Counted from the first letter of the stretch, positions 10,808 to 23,763 are shown. The stretch: 64,000 bases of DNA from Henricia sp. BOLD:AAB3569 (GCA_037783545.1 JBBELK010000298.1:2418001-2482000), one strand, 5' to 3'. The notes: generated by a model from the letters alone, not told the origin. Numbers and translations are program-made.

Positions 10808-13323
10808 AAATACATGTAAGTCGAATTTTTGGTACACCCTTGGTGAGTTTAATATCATGTTACACCATCCACTTTTCTTGCACAAATTATATTTTAAAAA
10901 CTTGCAAATTGGACATTTCACCATTTGACTATTTTAGCTTTTTCAGAAGTAAAACAAAATTAGAGTTTAAACCTTCATCAGAAAGTTGAAAGTGTTTGTA
11001 ACGAGTTTGGGTGTTTTTTGGTTGTTACCTTATTCGGCTTAAGATGTTCTTCGCTATTGAATGGTAACCATCGAATTTCATGATAATAAAAATAAAGAAA
11101 AGGAGTGAACTTTTTTTTTTTTCGGTACTGAATCAAATTATTTCCTAGCATAGGCTTATCTAAGGATTGTCCATTTTGAGAATTTTAAATTTTAAAAATG
11201 GCTAGGTAGGTAGGTAGGAAAAGTATTTTATTTTGTCATTTTTTTAAATTTTCAATTCATGCATTTGCAATGTTTGAAACTCACTATCAACACTATTAAC
11301 CATGTTGATGTACAAGTACATGTACCATGTATAGAAAATGTTATGTTCCTTGAAAATTATTGCAAATAGTGCTCATTTAAAATTATCAACTTGAAAATCA
11401 GCAATAAAAAGTTTGAGGTCGGCAATTTGGCCTTAAAAATTCCAGGTAGGTCGGGTTACAGTAAACACACCATTTATTTTGTTTGGCCTCAGTAATTTTT
11501 TTATTTTAAGAATTTTCTCAATTTTGTGAAAGCGCATAAAATTTATACCCATAGGATATTCATTTTGTCTAAGTACATGCAGACAAAAAAATCATATACG
11601 AGTAACATTGCAAACCAATTCTCTAGTTTACAATCATGTGAGACACTTATGCTGAAAGCATTGACATGATCACGCTTCGTTTAGCACGGTACTCGGGTTT
11701 CACGCCGAGTTTGCAACTTGCCAGCTCTCGGTAATCAGTATTCACTTTACATAATGACTGAGTCCACACTGGAAATTGGCCCCTCAGCGTCCCCCCGCAT
11801 GCATCCTGTGCCACGGACGTACGTGACCTCATGCGACGGTCCGACCGCATGCACTGGCGATCATAGCAAAATGCCTTGGGATTTCTCTGTCCACTCGGCA
11901 TTAAACTGGCCAGTGGACATGCGGGGCAGCTCAGCTGAGGTTTTGCTTAAACAGCCTTCATTTTCCCTACCACCCCCCCCCCCCCCCCTTCTTAATTTTG
12001 TGTCTTCATCATTCCTTGTTTCTTGGTTTCGCCTGGTCTTGGCGCTCACCGAAGCAAGATAGAGGAGAATTGAAGAGAACGGAAAACGAGGGACGCTGGA
12101 AAGCGAAGAGTGGGAATTGATTAATCAGAGGGCCCATTAGCGACACACTTTCAGCATCGGGCACCCTCTGGCTCGGGCAAACCGAGCTCTGGCTTTAGCT
12201 GCTTGTCATGCAAGGCCCGGCTCCCCTCCGTGTTTGGCTAATGACGAGAGACTTGGCTGTGCGGAAGACGACGGCCGGAGACGGGGCGTTTTTGATGAGC
12301 GTGTGTTCGCGGTTGGATGTGCGCGGTGCATGGCAAATCAGATTTTCCCTCGCAAGTCTTTTTTTCTGTCTCTCTCTCTCTCCCCCACCACCATCTACGG
12401 CGGCTGAGCATCGTAGTGTCCTCTGGAGATGAAGCATCAGGTAGAATATTACTCCCTGCTCGAGAATGAACGACGTCGACTCTTTCATTAAACGAGGAGC
12501 GGAGATATCTCTGATGAAAAGACAAGAGGGGAGAGCTCACAGTCAAATAAATGAACAGCTCTGCATTTTATTTCAATCATAGCTGACTCAGCAAGCTTTA
12601 GATGCAACAGAATAATAATAAAAAAAACCCACATGTAGCAGAGATGGCTCTTTTTCCTTCATGATATGAGAGGAAATCACCTCCGGCACTCAAACCGTGA
12701 GACGGGTCTGCATAATCGTGCCGCTGATAGTAACACATTGATACTGCTGAGTACTATCAGTGTGTGTGTGAGGTTTCAAGGTGAAAGCGTGCAACCAACC
12801 AACTTGCATGCTGGGCATCACTGAGCATAATTCAACAATCAATCGCTGAACAGCAATAGAGAAATGAACACTGTGTTTTGAAGACTGCATTTCCTCAATC
12901 GTTGTTATATCATCGGCGCTACGAGAAACAAAAACCTCATCGTCGTCCTTTTGCCGGATGTCACTGTTTAATGCATTCCTGCAGTTGAGCTGATGCATAA
13001 TCATACTGGGTTCTAACATTCAGATTCATGCAATTTGGCACTGGTTGGCAAGTGCGCATGTGCTCGTGTCCTCTTGCATATAAAAAGTGTCGGCCAAGCA
13101 TTACTCTATTCAGAAACCAGGCACATTCAATAAGGATCACGGTTGTTTTTGCTTCAGACGTCTACCAGCATATTCCCGTGGAGATGTGACACTATTCATT
13201 CCTTCAATCCTGTGCTTGCAGTTTCCTCAGTAAATCCTGCGGACAACCTGACTTCTTTCAAATTGCCAACCAGAAACGTAATTATTTTGTAGTCGCCACA
13301 AAATCGTAATTTCCACTTCTTAC
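10808..13323. other. Gene-free stretch with GC-rich segment
   Basis: 10808-11640 is AT-rich with no signal. From about 11640 to 12545 GC content rises and CpG is frequent, with a C run at 11971-11990 and a CT-rich run near 12365-12385. This could be a promoter or 5' UTR region, but no conserved exon was identified. 12546-13323 shows nothing recognisable. Confidence 0.35.
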
Positions 13324-13464
13324 GAGCTTTGCAGTCTCTCCACAATCCTGCGTGAAAAGCAGCACCACCGACGTGGCAGAGGGGCGGGCCTGGCTCAGGA
13401 ATGCGTCGGACACGCCCGTGAGGGTGCGGACCATGGCGTCGACGACGGCAGCGGCGGAGGTCGG
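13324..13464 (-). CDS. Candidate internal exon of unidentified gene
   Basis: On the minus strand a 141-bp open segment (47 codons) lies between an acceptor-like 'ctcgctcag' and a donor 'gtaaga', both in phase 0. An in-frame TAA just upstream of the acceptor means the frame cannot extend far. About 80 percent of codons end in G or C, far above the AT-rich surroundings and unlike the plus-strand reading. The peptide includes 'SVVLLFTQD' and 'AMVRTLTG', which I cannot assign to a family. The polypyrimidine tract is weak, so it remains a candidate. No partner exon was found on either side. Confidence 0.4.
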
Positions 13465-13933
13465 CTGAGCGAGATGGCCGTCACGACCCACGAGGTGTTT
13501 CGTGAACGGCACAACGGATTACTCTCCACCTCCTCAACGACTCACGTGATTGACTGCGAGTGCTGCATCTCTGTTGTAAGGCAGTTTTATTTTTAAAAAA
13601 ATATTTACAGTGTTTTGTCCTGCTAGTTTTAGTGATTTGTGGTGAAAAAATGATGAAATAAACTGTGATTTCTTATACAGTTGTAAATGCAGTTGTAAAC
13701 ACAGCTTGACAAGCTTTCATTTGAAACATCACAATATTAGCAAAATAGTAAAGTGAACAATGATCGCCAAAAATTAATTGTTTCTATAATTTGATTGCAC
13801 CCTCAATTTATTTATTTTTTTATGCAATAAAGTGCCCTGTTATTGAGTTGAAGCGTGCAAACTGAAAGCAAAAATTAACATATCTGATTTGACAATTTGT
13901 CCCTTAGTCATAACCAAGGCACAGTTGCAGACC

Positions 13934-14244
13934 CAATAGACCTTTATCACGGTGCGACCATCTTCCCTTTTCCCCTATTAAAATGAACGTAACGAAAGCG
14001 AGGCTTGCCGAAATAAAATAGTTTGGCCCCGTGTTGAAAATGTTCATTGTGTGCATCACAATGACATGCGCGCGGTGCGATCAAGAAAACGCGCAGCGCG
14101 GACATTGATTCTCTCAAAACAACAACGGAAGACTGCACGCGCTATCGCGCAGACACTGACACGCACTGATTATGCCCAACACGTACACGTACTATGCAGT
14201 GGGGAACAAGACAAAGATGGACGCATCGTGATAAAGGTCTATTG
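13934..14244. mobile_element. MITE, 311 bp, with 30-bp TIRs
   Basis: Left 'caatagacctttatcacg' and right (inverted) 'caatagacctttatcacg' pair, and the pairing continues imperfectly through 'tgcg.ccatctt'. The interior is CpG-rich ('cgcgcagcgcgg'). A solo end of the family is at 52188-52222. Confidence 0.85.
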
Positions 14245-16975
14245 TGAATAAGTTCTACATTGTGAATTGTTGCTGGCACAAAATCATGGCTTTAATGTCA
14301 ACAAGTAAATTTATTTTTCAGTTTCTAAATTGCATTCCAAACTCGATTAATAGACCCATGAACTCAAACAAAAATACTATTAAAATATCGTAAGCTTGCT
14401 AGGTTATATAAAGGTTAAATATTAATGCTGCTCTGTGTTATGTCAGCGTTTTTATTGCTCAGACATTTGTGAATTTTTTATTAGAGTTCAGTGCGAATAT
14501 CTTCAGGGCGAGGATTTTTACGTGTGATTCTGACAATCTGGGTGTTTTTCACACTTGTATGTCGGTGCTTCAGTTGCTGTTGCAATTCTCAATTCTTATC
14601 CATGAAATAACGGATAGGTATTGTTCAACAGCCTGTTTCAGTGCATGAATTTGAATTTTCATGTTTGAAAATTAACACCCCATAAATTTCCAGTCTGTAC
14701 ATTAAACAACTTTGTGCCTACATAACATGAAATGACCCATGTCCTATTACTCTAATCTATCATAATAGCCTTCCATTAATAGACATCTTATTTTCACAGC
14801 ATTAAAGATTTCTAACCTGCGCATTAACATGCCTTTGCACTCCCCACTGGACGGACGGGACCCAACAAGTCTTAATCCCAAGCCTCGGCCCCATGTCAGC
14901 AATGCCAGTATTGATGAAACATGTCACACCTCGCGACGATCGTTCGGGAAGCGCACACATACACACACCACAGTGCATTTCTTTTTAACCTGTCTCGTTT
15001 TATTGAGCGGCTCAAATTGACCTGTGCGTTACGCACTTAGTACCACCTGCTAAAATGCACGTACTGAATATCTCTTGGGTGGGGGGAGCGGGGGTGCGGT
15101 GTGGAGGGAGGGGGCACAGTTTGGCCTTCTGTCTAGGCATGACTATAGTCGGAGGTTGTGTCATTGCACTTTTTAGGGGGCGGGGGGAGGGGAGAAGAGT
15201 TGTACTTATGTGTGCATGCATGCATAGGACAGCTGTATTTAAGCCGCTTTCCAACGTTTGTGCATCAGAGGTCCTGATTGGACTGTAATATGATTATTGA
15301 ACTAGTTGGTTAATATGCATGTTGTTGCTGCCAAAGAATTTAATAAAGTAGAAAAAATAGAGAAAATATACACATGTCTACCCAAAAATAAAATCACAAT
15401 ATAGCTCAAATAACTGTATATGATATATTAGGACAGTAAAATGAATATTTTTTTAAGGAAATAGTGACCATATTGGATTTTTGAATGATAAGGAAAAGTT
15501 TTGTCAATATATTCTCTAGTTCTTTTTGTTTTTCCATCATTTCAACCACATCTAACCACTTTAAGAATATCTGTAACCAGTTTCAGAGAAACGTTGAATT
15601 TGTCAAGCAATTATTTTTATTATCAAAATTACACCAAATCTGTCATCTCAACTTAAAATATCTCTCTTATTAAGACATAGAGCTGGTTGTAGTCTTGACA
15701 GTTCAAAAAGACTGCAGATGCAGTAGTCAGCCTATCCCATGCAGGTTTAATCGGGTTGATAACCAACCAAAATTGGTTTTCTGCAGGATTCTCCCAGAAA
15801 CAGGAAATGTCACATTTCATTGCTTTGGGAATCACTTTGTTCAAACAAAAGCAGAACAGTTTTCAAAGCGATTCCAAAGTGATCGGTTGATCAGTGCAAA
15901 TTCACTGTATTCAACAAACTGTATTCAAAAACTGCTTTTCCTTTTTTGCAACAGTATATAATAAATTTACACACAAAATACACTTATTATTTTTTCCCCA
16001 ACCCACAGATATCCCCAGTGTCTTCACTTCTTAGAGCTGCTCTGGTCATCCCATTTTTTAATTTTTCACAAACCACAGTTAAAACAGATATTTTGTATAA
16101 GATTTTATGCAATGGACTACTTTGTTTTGTTTTTTAATTGGAAAATCTGCAACTTTTGAGTCAGTTTTGGGCGAATACATGACCATGATTATTCTCGTGA
16201 GGTGTTGGTAACATTTCTACATCAGCTTGAACGTGCACGCGTTTCCCAGCGGACATACGCAGCGGTGCTTTCTGAACCGTGTGTAATGAACTGACAAGAG
16301 ACAGAGATATCTTGACGAACCGGCGGTCTGACGGTGCGGCATTCATGCAGAATCGTAGTGCATCGCTTTGGGAAAAAAGTATCAATAACAAATAAAAGCT
16401 TTGTCTTGTGCTGACGAGCATTGAAATGAATGTAATGAACCGTTGGCCTCGAAGATGCGGCATTTATGCAGAATGGCTTTCCAGCAAAAGGAAGTTGACA
16501 GAAATTTAAACGTGCGCAATAACGTCTTTGTTGGCAGAGAGGTGTTGTTTAGTTTTGACTTGCGACAGAATTTTATCAGAATTTATGAATATAATATAAT
16601 GGATTGATTGAAGTGGAGTCATGCACATGACATGTTGGTTAAATTTTCCTCATTGTAGAGAAGGATTTGAGGTTTCTAGTTTTGCAATTTGCAAATACTT
16701 AGCTAGTTTCCCTTTTCCTTTTTTGTCCAAATAAAAAAACAATCAATATTTGTTTTATATTTTGAACATTTAGATTTTTGTCATCTCATTGGTTATAAGT
16801 TCGATTTCGATTTTGGAAGCTGGTCTACGTCAAATGTTGGTATCTGCAACAGAATATTAGAATCACATTTTAACTGATGCTTTGCCTTTTTGCTGCTTCT
16901 GCGAATTCCTTGAGAATTTCATAATTTGTGCTCAAAATAACGTTGAGATTCTGCCATTACCACCCTGTTTTGAAT
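14245..16975. other. Gene-free stretch, nothing recognised
   Basis: AT-rich sequence with a G-rich patch at 15075-15195 (including 'gggggcggggggagggg'). No exon, tRNA or paired repeat was recognised. Confidence 0.4.
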
Positions 16976-17350
16976 AGAGACGATGGGTACTTTTCCCATT
17001 TTAAGTCCAATGCGGACAACCTAGGACGTTTTCCTCTCAGTAACTTTTCCCTGAGTCCAGCGGTTACTTTTCCTGGCCAAACTGCTGCCCAGGAAAATTG
17101 ACCAGGGAACTTTTCCCGAGACGAGTCCACTACGGACACAGCGAGTCGGTAAAAGCACTCTGGAAGCGTTCGTCCGGACCGTGAAGGTCATACTATTAAG
17201 GGACACTGCGCATGCTCTCCCGCGGTCTCAGTAAAATTTTCCTGTGTCAAAAAATCCAAATGTGGACAGCAGTAAAATTTTGCCATTTCTCGTTTTACCA
17301 TCTTATCGGTAAAACCTCCCAAAAAACATGTCCAATGCGGACACGGCTTT
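16976..17350 (+). mobile_element. TCCGCATTGGA-ended MITE, copy 1
   Basis: Collinear with the element at 48873-49275 through blocks such as 'aggacgttttcctctcag' and 'tggaagcgt'. The right terminus 'tccaatgcggacacgg' is present but the left terminus is lost. 'tccaatgcggac' variants also recur internally. Confidence 0.75.
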
Positions 17351-17364
17351 AGTTGAGTTTTCAC

Positions 17365-17610
17365 GATCATTTAAAAGAAGAAATTTGCGGCAGATTCACA
17401 GTTATCAAAATACAAAAATACAAAAATACAATCAAAATTCCTGGCGGTGCCCAGATCATACTGACTGGAATGTCCAGGTTCCCGCCTGGAATTTGCATCG
17501 TGTTTTGTATTTAATGAGCATGGATCTGCCGCAGATTTCTTCTTATGGTCACAAAAAACTCAACCCACCCTGCGTGACTTAAGGGCTTTTTTGCAGAGCC
17601 GGTCACATTT
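17365..17610. mobile_element. Decayed copy of the 62.8-kb long-TIR MITE
   Basis: It shares 'ccgcagatttcttctta', 'cctggcggtgccca' and a terminal 'gagccggtcacat' with the element at 62811-63120. A run of 'caaaaata' units lies near 17407-17430. Confidence 0.65.
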
Positions 17611-17968
17611 AGTCAATATGGCTGCTCTTTTCAAGAAGCAAATAACCATAGGCTTTGCCCCGAGCTAAGAACCTTCTCATGCCACACAGAAAATGTCACT
17701 ATAAAGATCACACACATGTACCATCTGTCAGAGAAGTGAAATTAATCCTGTAAAACATTCCCAAGAAAAAAAGAACAAAATCATGAATGTGATCAGGGCA
17801 GCGATTTCCGAAATGTGCCCATAAACTAGTCCACACTCTAAGCCAGAGGAGCTGGTCTCCGGTGTCCGATATCAGGACCGGTCGTTTTCGCTTGCCGGCC
17901 GACTCCTAGGATGGCATTAAATCTGACTCCTCGTAGAGATTTGCAGACTCGCTCGGATTTCAGAGCCT

Positions 17969-18735
17969 GAACAGCTGCATGAGATCTGTTCGGCATAAAG
18001 ATCTAGAATCAGGAAATGCCGCCCTGGAAGGGTCAACTCCTGGATAAAATGACATTTAAATATGTACATTCTGATCCAGGTTAACAGATGGGCATGTCCA
18101 AGGAATCATGTCATCCCTAACCTCCAAAAAGTTTTGAAAACTTGTGAACAGCTGCATGAGATCTGTTCGGCATAAAGATCTAGGATCAGGAAATGCCGCC
18201 TTGGAAGGGTAAACTTCTGGATAAAATGACATTCAGATATGTATATTCTGATCTGGATTAACAGATAGTGGATTAATAGTGGATAGTGGATAGTGGGGTG
18301 TTATGGCCGAGCGGTCTAGCGCGTCGAACTCAAGTTCATGTGCTAGTACTAGAATGTGGGTTCGATTCCGGGCCGTGACACTTGTGCTCTTGAGCAAGGC
18401 ACTTAATCACACTTGTTCCGTCCTTCGGAAGGGATGTAAAGCCGTTGGTCCAGTGTGTTACATGTAACGCACTTTAAAGATCCCAGAGCATTCTTTCGTG
18501 AAGAGCAAGGGGAGGGATTCCCCGGTGTCTCTGGCCGTTTCTAATTCAACTTAAAAGTTGATAGTTATTCGAATATCTATGTTAATTGATCCCGTTCCTG
18601 TAATTGGCGGTTCTTCCGCTGTTGGATGTGGTGAATAAATAAATAAAATAAATAAAATAAATAAACTGAGATAGTGGATTAACAGACACGGGCATGTCCA
18701 CGGAATCACCTCCAAAAAGTTTTGAAAACTTGTGA
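17969..18735 (+). repeat. 177-bp tandem duplication split by a SINE
   Basis: Unit 1 (17969-18145) and unit 2 (18146-18268 plus 18686-18735) both start 'gaacagctgcatgagatc' and end 'ttttgaaaacttgtg'. SINE-A sits within unit 2, flanked by 17-bp repeats 'agatagtggattaayag' at 18263-18279 and 18669-18685. The duplication therefore predates the SINE insertion. Confidence 0.85.
18295..18665 (+). mobile_element. SINE-A, full length, copy 2
   Basis: Leu/Ser-type tRNA head 'atggccgagcggtctagcg', B box 'gggttcgattccgg', central block 'gagcaaggcacttaatcac', 3' block 'gttggatgtggtgaat', then (AAATA)n-type tail. Flanking 17-bp direct repeats with one mismatch indicate insertion by target-primed reverse transcription using an unseen LINE partner. 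Confidence 0.9.
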
Positions 18736-18959
18736 ATGCACCGCACCTGTACCTTGTTGTAAGGGGAATCTTGTATTATCAGAAATGAAGAACAACTAAT
18801 TGGAACCTTAAGTTTTCCTTGTTTTAAGGAGAATGTTGTATTAACAGTGCTCCCGTTATTATTACCAAGGTTCGAGTGTATGTTTTGTAAGGTTGAAATC
18901 TACCGTACCCCATCCTGTTTTGGACCCCTACAAGATACCGTGTTTCTAAACCACTAGTT

Positions 18960-19034
18960 GGCTTCATAGCTCAATTGGTAGGGCATGTTAAGCACATTAA
19001 GCAGAAGGTCTGTGGTTCGAATCCCGGTGGAGCC
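18960..19034 (+). repeat. tRNA-like sequence (pseudogene or SINE head)
   Basis: A 75-nt block with a fully paired acceptor stem (GGCTTCA / TGGAGCC, one G-T pair), an A box 'tagctcaattggtaggg' and a B box 'ggttcgaatcc'. The T stem has two mismatches and the anticodon arm does not fold cleanly, so a functional tRNA is unlikely. Confidence 0.55.
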
Positions 19035-19307
19035 AAGTTGTTTTTCAATTCATCCAGATTTTCCAAACACATAAATATTTCTCCATATTTGTATCGATTT
19101 AATTCACCCCCGCGGTCCCTGGGTAATTATCCCTAAAAAATTACTCGATTAAACTTGGCATGTTAGGGCAATCTTCTCCTTTTTATGAAGAAAAAATAAA
19201 GATACTGTGTAAGCATGCATACAGTTGAAATGATTATAGAGCTAGTTCTAGTTCTGTTGAGTTTTAACCAAAACCTTTTATTTACATAAATTACAGTTAA
19301 GAATGAA

Positions 19308-19765
19308 ACACCCTGTTTACACTTGATCCCAAACTCGGGGTCGAACAAGGAGCTCGGGATCCGCCCCGGATCACAAACTGAGTATAAACGCTCTCGGAAC
19401 CAAATTGGCCCCAGATCAGACCCCGAGATTTTGGTCTCGCGTTGGCAGAGGGTTCGATCTCGAGCTCGGGATCAGTTTGCGGTTAGATAAGCAATTAATC
19501 TTTACGGCATCCGCTCCACAGCCGTAGCGGGGGAAAAGCCCGCGAAATTCAAGGGCCTTGTACACTGTACATGCACAACCCATGCACACATTGATCATTA
19601 CATGCACACAGAGAGCATGACCTTTGACTGCAACTTCTGGCACCGCGCTCGAGATCAACTACAGAATGTAAACGCGGCACTCAGGATCATTGCGGTTAAC
19701 ACTGAAGCATTCTTATCAGGGGATCAATCTTGATCCCCAGCTCGGGACCAGTGTAAACACGGTGT
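19308..19765. mobile_element. MITE with GTTTACACT ends, second family
   Basis: Left 'acaccctgtttacacttg' and right (inverted) 'acaccgtgtttacactgg' are TIRs that continue into 'tcccaaactcgggg'-like sequence. The interior repeats 'gctcgggatc' motifs in both orientations and differs from the family at 10.3 and 40.6 kb. Confidence 0.8.
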
Positions 19766-20554
19766 CAGTAGAAGGCCCCTGGGCACTGTATGCGATCAGG
19801 TTACATGACTTGCAGCATTAGCAATAAAAGAGGCAATTCTGAAGTTGATGAAAAAAAAGTGGAGCCTTCTCTTAATTTTCAACAGCTCTCCATTCGGCTA
19901 ATTATCCGTGTCACGCGAAACGGCAATCTGAAATTATGATGCCCCCAGATTGGCACTATAGCTGGGTGAAATATGGAAATGTGAGACTTGTAGAAGTTGT
20001 GCCAAGTAATCCCCAGATAGTGGTTTTTGATTGCAGAATTTTCAGAGTAAGCTGTGACGGACTCCCATATGTGATGTACGAGTTTTTGCGAGCATAACTA
20101 GAAATATTGGCAGATATCCAAGCTCATGAAAATATGAAAACACAGTGGCATTTCCGAGTGGTATACATGGATACTGCCTGGTATTTCCAGGCTTCCTAAC
20201 CTTTAAATAATTATATTTCTGTTTATTCACTATACCAAACGACCAAACAAACAGTGTGGATCACACGATGTTTGTTACGTTAACTTTCCTTTGTTTTGCC
20301 AGTGATGTTTGATAAAATTCTGTGGTTTTCTTTAAAAGTTAAATTTTGCTATTAGAAATGGTTGAAATTTTCATGGCTTAGCAAACACAGAAGGCACGTT
20401 TTATGACTGTTGATGACTTAAAGTTAATGTCGAAGTCTTAATCATTGATGATTAGCTTGTAGTTATTGCCTGTGTGGAGGCTCTCGTTGATAACTGAACT
20501 TTGACAAAAATTTTGTTTAACTTTATAACCACAAGATTTCTAGCATGCTAATTA

Positions 20555-20724
20555 TGTTAATTAGGGTTTGTTTTGCCCTTACCCGACGTAATTATTAACA
20601 CTGTATACTCAGTGCTTTCCCGAGACACTATGAAAAACTTCATAGCGTGCTCGGGTGGGACTCGAACCCACGAGCTCCTGCAAACAAGGCAGACGTCTTA
20701 ACGTCTTGACCACCAAGCTAGCCG
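20555..20724 (-). mobile_element. SINE-C copy 1
   Basis: On the minus strand: tRNA-like head with 'gtggtcaagacgttaagac' and B box 'gggttcgagtcccac', followed by a short body and the 3' end 'gcaaaacaaaccctaatta'. The same 3' end occurs at 23.6 (twice), 23.9, 39.1, 48.1 and 62.6 kb. Confidence 0.85.
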
Positions 20725-21335
20725 GTGTTGAATGCCTTGTTTACAGGAGGTGAACGAGTGAGCCATTCACTCGTTGATTACGTACAACTACGTGTCGTCG
20801 ATGTTTGGAGACCGTGTGGACAACCATCATTAAAGGAAAATAATTTTATCATTATTATTGTTATCACCGATGAGCCGTCTGAATGTGCCTCGTGTACACG
20901 TAACTACACTTTACATGTGTAATTGGTATTTATGCACAGTCAGTTGCATAACCACAACATTTCAGTGTGCTCATTTGTACATTAGTAGAAATTATTCAAA
21001 CAATTATTCAAGCATCGCAAACCACAGATTTCTTACCATAACTGAAATATTTGCAGTAGCGTTGTGGCAAATCGCTATCATCACCGACTATCTCTTGATG
21101 TGACAAACCAATCTAACATACAATCTCATTTCATCCCCCCTACTCGTGCAGCTGGGCAGAGAGAACGGCTCGTTCCATTCTATTCCGATAAAGAATATGA
21201 TTTACACAATAATTGGCCATAGCCGTCGGCCACGCGGTATCGCTGAAATAATGTCGGTACCACCTCAAAAGCAAAGGAAATTTACTTGACTATTCTGCAA
21301 ATATACTTTAAAGACGCAGGCCATCATTTGCAGTT

Positions 21336-21640
21336 ACCCAAAATTATACTTTACGAGTTGACAAGAAAAATCTGACTAAAAGTGTTTATATCAATGATAA
21401 TAAACACCACATGATTTTTGCTTTTCGTGTTAAATTGTACTTTGTGGAAAAAATTGCCAACTCAGTGTTTTTTTGTTTTTTTAAATTGTCTGCAGACAAT
21501 ATTTTTTTACCATTTAACACGAAAACCATGAAGGTTTTCTGAAGTATTACCGCATCTATGTGGCAGAAATTTCTACAAGGCAGTTTATCAACATTATTCT
21601 TTTATGTAATGCTGTTGCTCCTGTTTTTAAAAGTTTTCCA
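21336..21640 (+). mobile_element. Partial copy of the TTAAAGGCC MITE family
   Basis: It carries the internal blocks 'gttgacaagaaaaatc', 'aacaccacatgatttt' and 'tctgaagtattaccgcatc' that recur at 26.5, 41.1, 43.5 and 44.5 kb. The terminal GGCCTTTAA sequences are missing. Confidence 0.55.
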
Positions 21641-22156
21641 ATCATGTAATCCGTCTTTAATCAGGGCAGTGTCTGAAATTTATATAATGGGTGAAAAAAA
21701 GTGAAATCACTTTCGACCGGCTACGCCGTGTGGGTGTGTACTCAGACAGCCGACTGGCATAGATTTTGACACTTCAGAATTAAGCCATTTTCACAGTTGA
21801 TTTCATTTTACTGTCCCAGCTGTCCAGTATGGGCACGTGCTGTAAACTTAAAAGAGCCGCTTCTACGGACGCGATATTTCATTTTAATCAACTTGGCAGA
21901 CTCCATTTCTGTTTGTTTACATATACTGAGCGGTCTCATTTATGATATTGTGCAGCATCTAGCTGTAGTGTTGTAACACTCTTTGGTTGATTTTCCTTGA
22001 GTCATTTTGTGAAGATGGAATGACGGTATTGGTCTTTAATATTTAATTTAAAAAATGGAAACAAATCAAGAAAAGACAACTTGTCATAAAAAATAGTCCC
22101 AAGTACACTGCTTACTAACAGAATATTTTCAATTTTTTTTGTTTGGCCTTGATTTA

Positions 22157-22250
22157 GGGATTAAAAGTGGGTCTTAAACATACGTTTTAAACCGGATAGG
22201 GGCCTGGACGCTGATAATGGCCCAAGCGGAAGAAACCCACTTTTAATCCC
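22157..22250. repeat. Hairpin element, about 94 bp
   Basis: The ends 'gggattaaaagtgggt' and 'acccacttttaatccc' are exact complements. The interior 'ggggcctggacgctgataa' matches the larger hairpin at 53385-53537. Sequence after it (22251-22600) has a further 'cattcataaatacc' / 'ggtacttatgaatg' pairing that may mark an outer element. Confidence 0.7.
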
Positions 22251-23600
22251 ATTCATAAATACCTTTCAAAAATCAAAATTAGCTTGTCGTTTTGCCATGT
22301 TTTGCATTCACTTTCCCCACACCGCGTTCGTATGAACTGCTAGCTGAGCGTGAGTTTTTTTTGTTCAATCGTGCGTGTTACGCGTAATGCAAACGTGCTG
22401 TACGCACACGCACACGACCGGGTACTTGTCACACAGTGCACAATTTGCTTTCGGGAGCGTGCAGTTTCTGTGTGCATGTGCGTGTTTCATACACGCCGAC
22501 CAGAGCGCCGCGACCCATAGGCTCAAAAGTGTGCCCACGTGATGTGCTCTCAGCCAATAGGGATGCGTAAACTGTCTAAGGTACTTATGAATGAAATTTC
22601 AAGTTTCATGCCCTTTAACAGGCTGTTTACAGCAATAACTGTTTGTTTTTTTAATATCTTGTATGTTGGACTTTGCCAAGCTTATGTGCACCCACAAATT
22701 TCATTCTAGAAATTTCGTTTTGGAAATAAATGTACCAGAGAATGTCCCATGCATAACGCCAATTTTGCTGATTTGTTACTTTGAAGATGTCTATTATCTG
22801 AAAAAATGATGACCCAGATGAAAAATACTTAAAACATTGCAACTTCTCAGAAGATTTGGTGTAAATTGGTTTAAAATCTGTAGAGATAAGGTTATTTTTA
22901 AAAAGTCACTTAAAATTTTACAATTCTGGTTGACAGATATTTTTATGTTATTTTGAAACGCTGTTTTAATTTCATTTTCAGAAAATGTTCGCAAATATCA
23001 ACTAGTCAACAGAACAGATTGCATATTCAAAATTTAATGGGGAAGCCGTGGGAGATGACCAATTTCAATTTGCATCTACATTTTGCCTCAAATCCCTTAA
23101 AATTAGAGCTGACATTTCGTCCTTTATTTTACAGTCTAACTCTGCAATTCCCCATTCTCAATAAGCTTAATTCCAACTATTTGATATAAATCTTTAATTC
23201 CACTTCTCATGAGAAATGAAGTCCATCTCTTTTGTTGGCGGCCATCAATGGCTGGGTATTGTGGAGCAATGCTTGCATCTCCCAAGACATCATTCACCAG
23301 TCTTCTTTGTCCTTGGACCAATTTTCTTTTCTTCCGGATAGGACCAATAGGAGTATACAGACTGATCCACGTACTCTTAATTAAGGCTTTCTGATTCAGC
23401 ATAATTTGCAGATAAATATGCCAATTTGGAACCTAGGATGAGAAATACATGTACATGTTTATTGTGTGCAAAACATTTTGGGTAATATTTGTACCGGATC
23501 GTTCAACAAAGATTCCATGAAGATTTGACAAACGGATTTCCTAATAAGAACGCCCGGCTCTTCATTCAAATAGGTTGTTTTGACGAAGCAGATTTGTAAT

Positions 23601-23751
23601 GTTAATTAGGGTTTGTTTTGTCCTTAGCCGATGTAACTTGATTAGCACTATATACTCCCCAAGACGCTATGAGAACACTCATAGGGAGCTCGGGTGGGAC
23701 TCGAACCCACAGTCTCCTGCATACTAGGCAGATGTCTCGACCACCGAGCTG
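23601..23751 (-). mobile_element. SINE-C copy 2, head-to-head with copy 3
   Basis: Minus-strand SINE with 3' end at 23601 ('gttaattagggtttg') and tRNA-like head ending near 23751 ('ccaccgagctgg'). It faces copy 3 across a spacer of about 12 bp, making a palindrome of about 330 bp. Confidence 0.85.
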
Positions 23752-23763
23752 GTTCAAATCATG

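Noticed and set aside
11718..12062. 114-codon plus-strand open frame with a proline run
   Set aside because: The prolines come from a poly-C tract. The rest is not recognised.
18960..19034. Functional tRNA gene
   Set aside because: The acceptor stem pairs, but the T stem has two mismatches and the anticodon arm does not fold cleanly.
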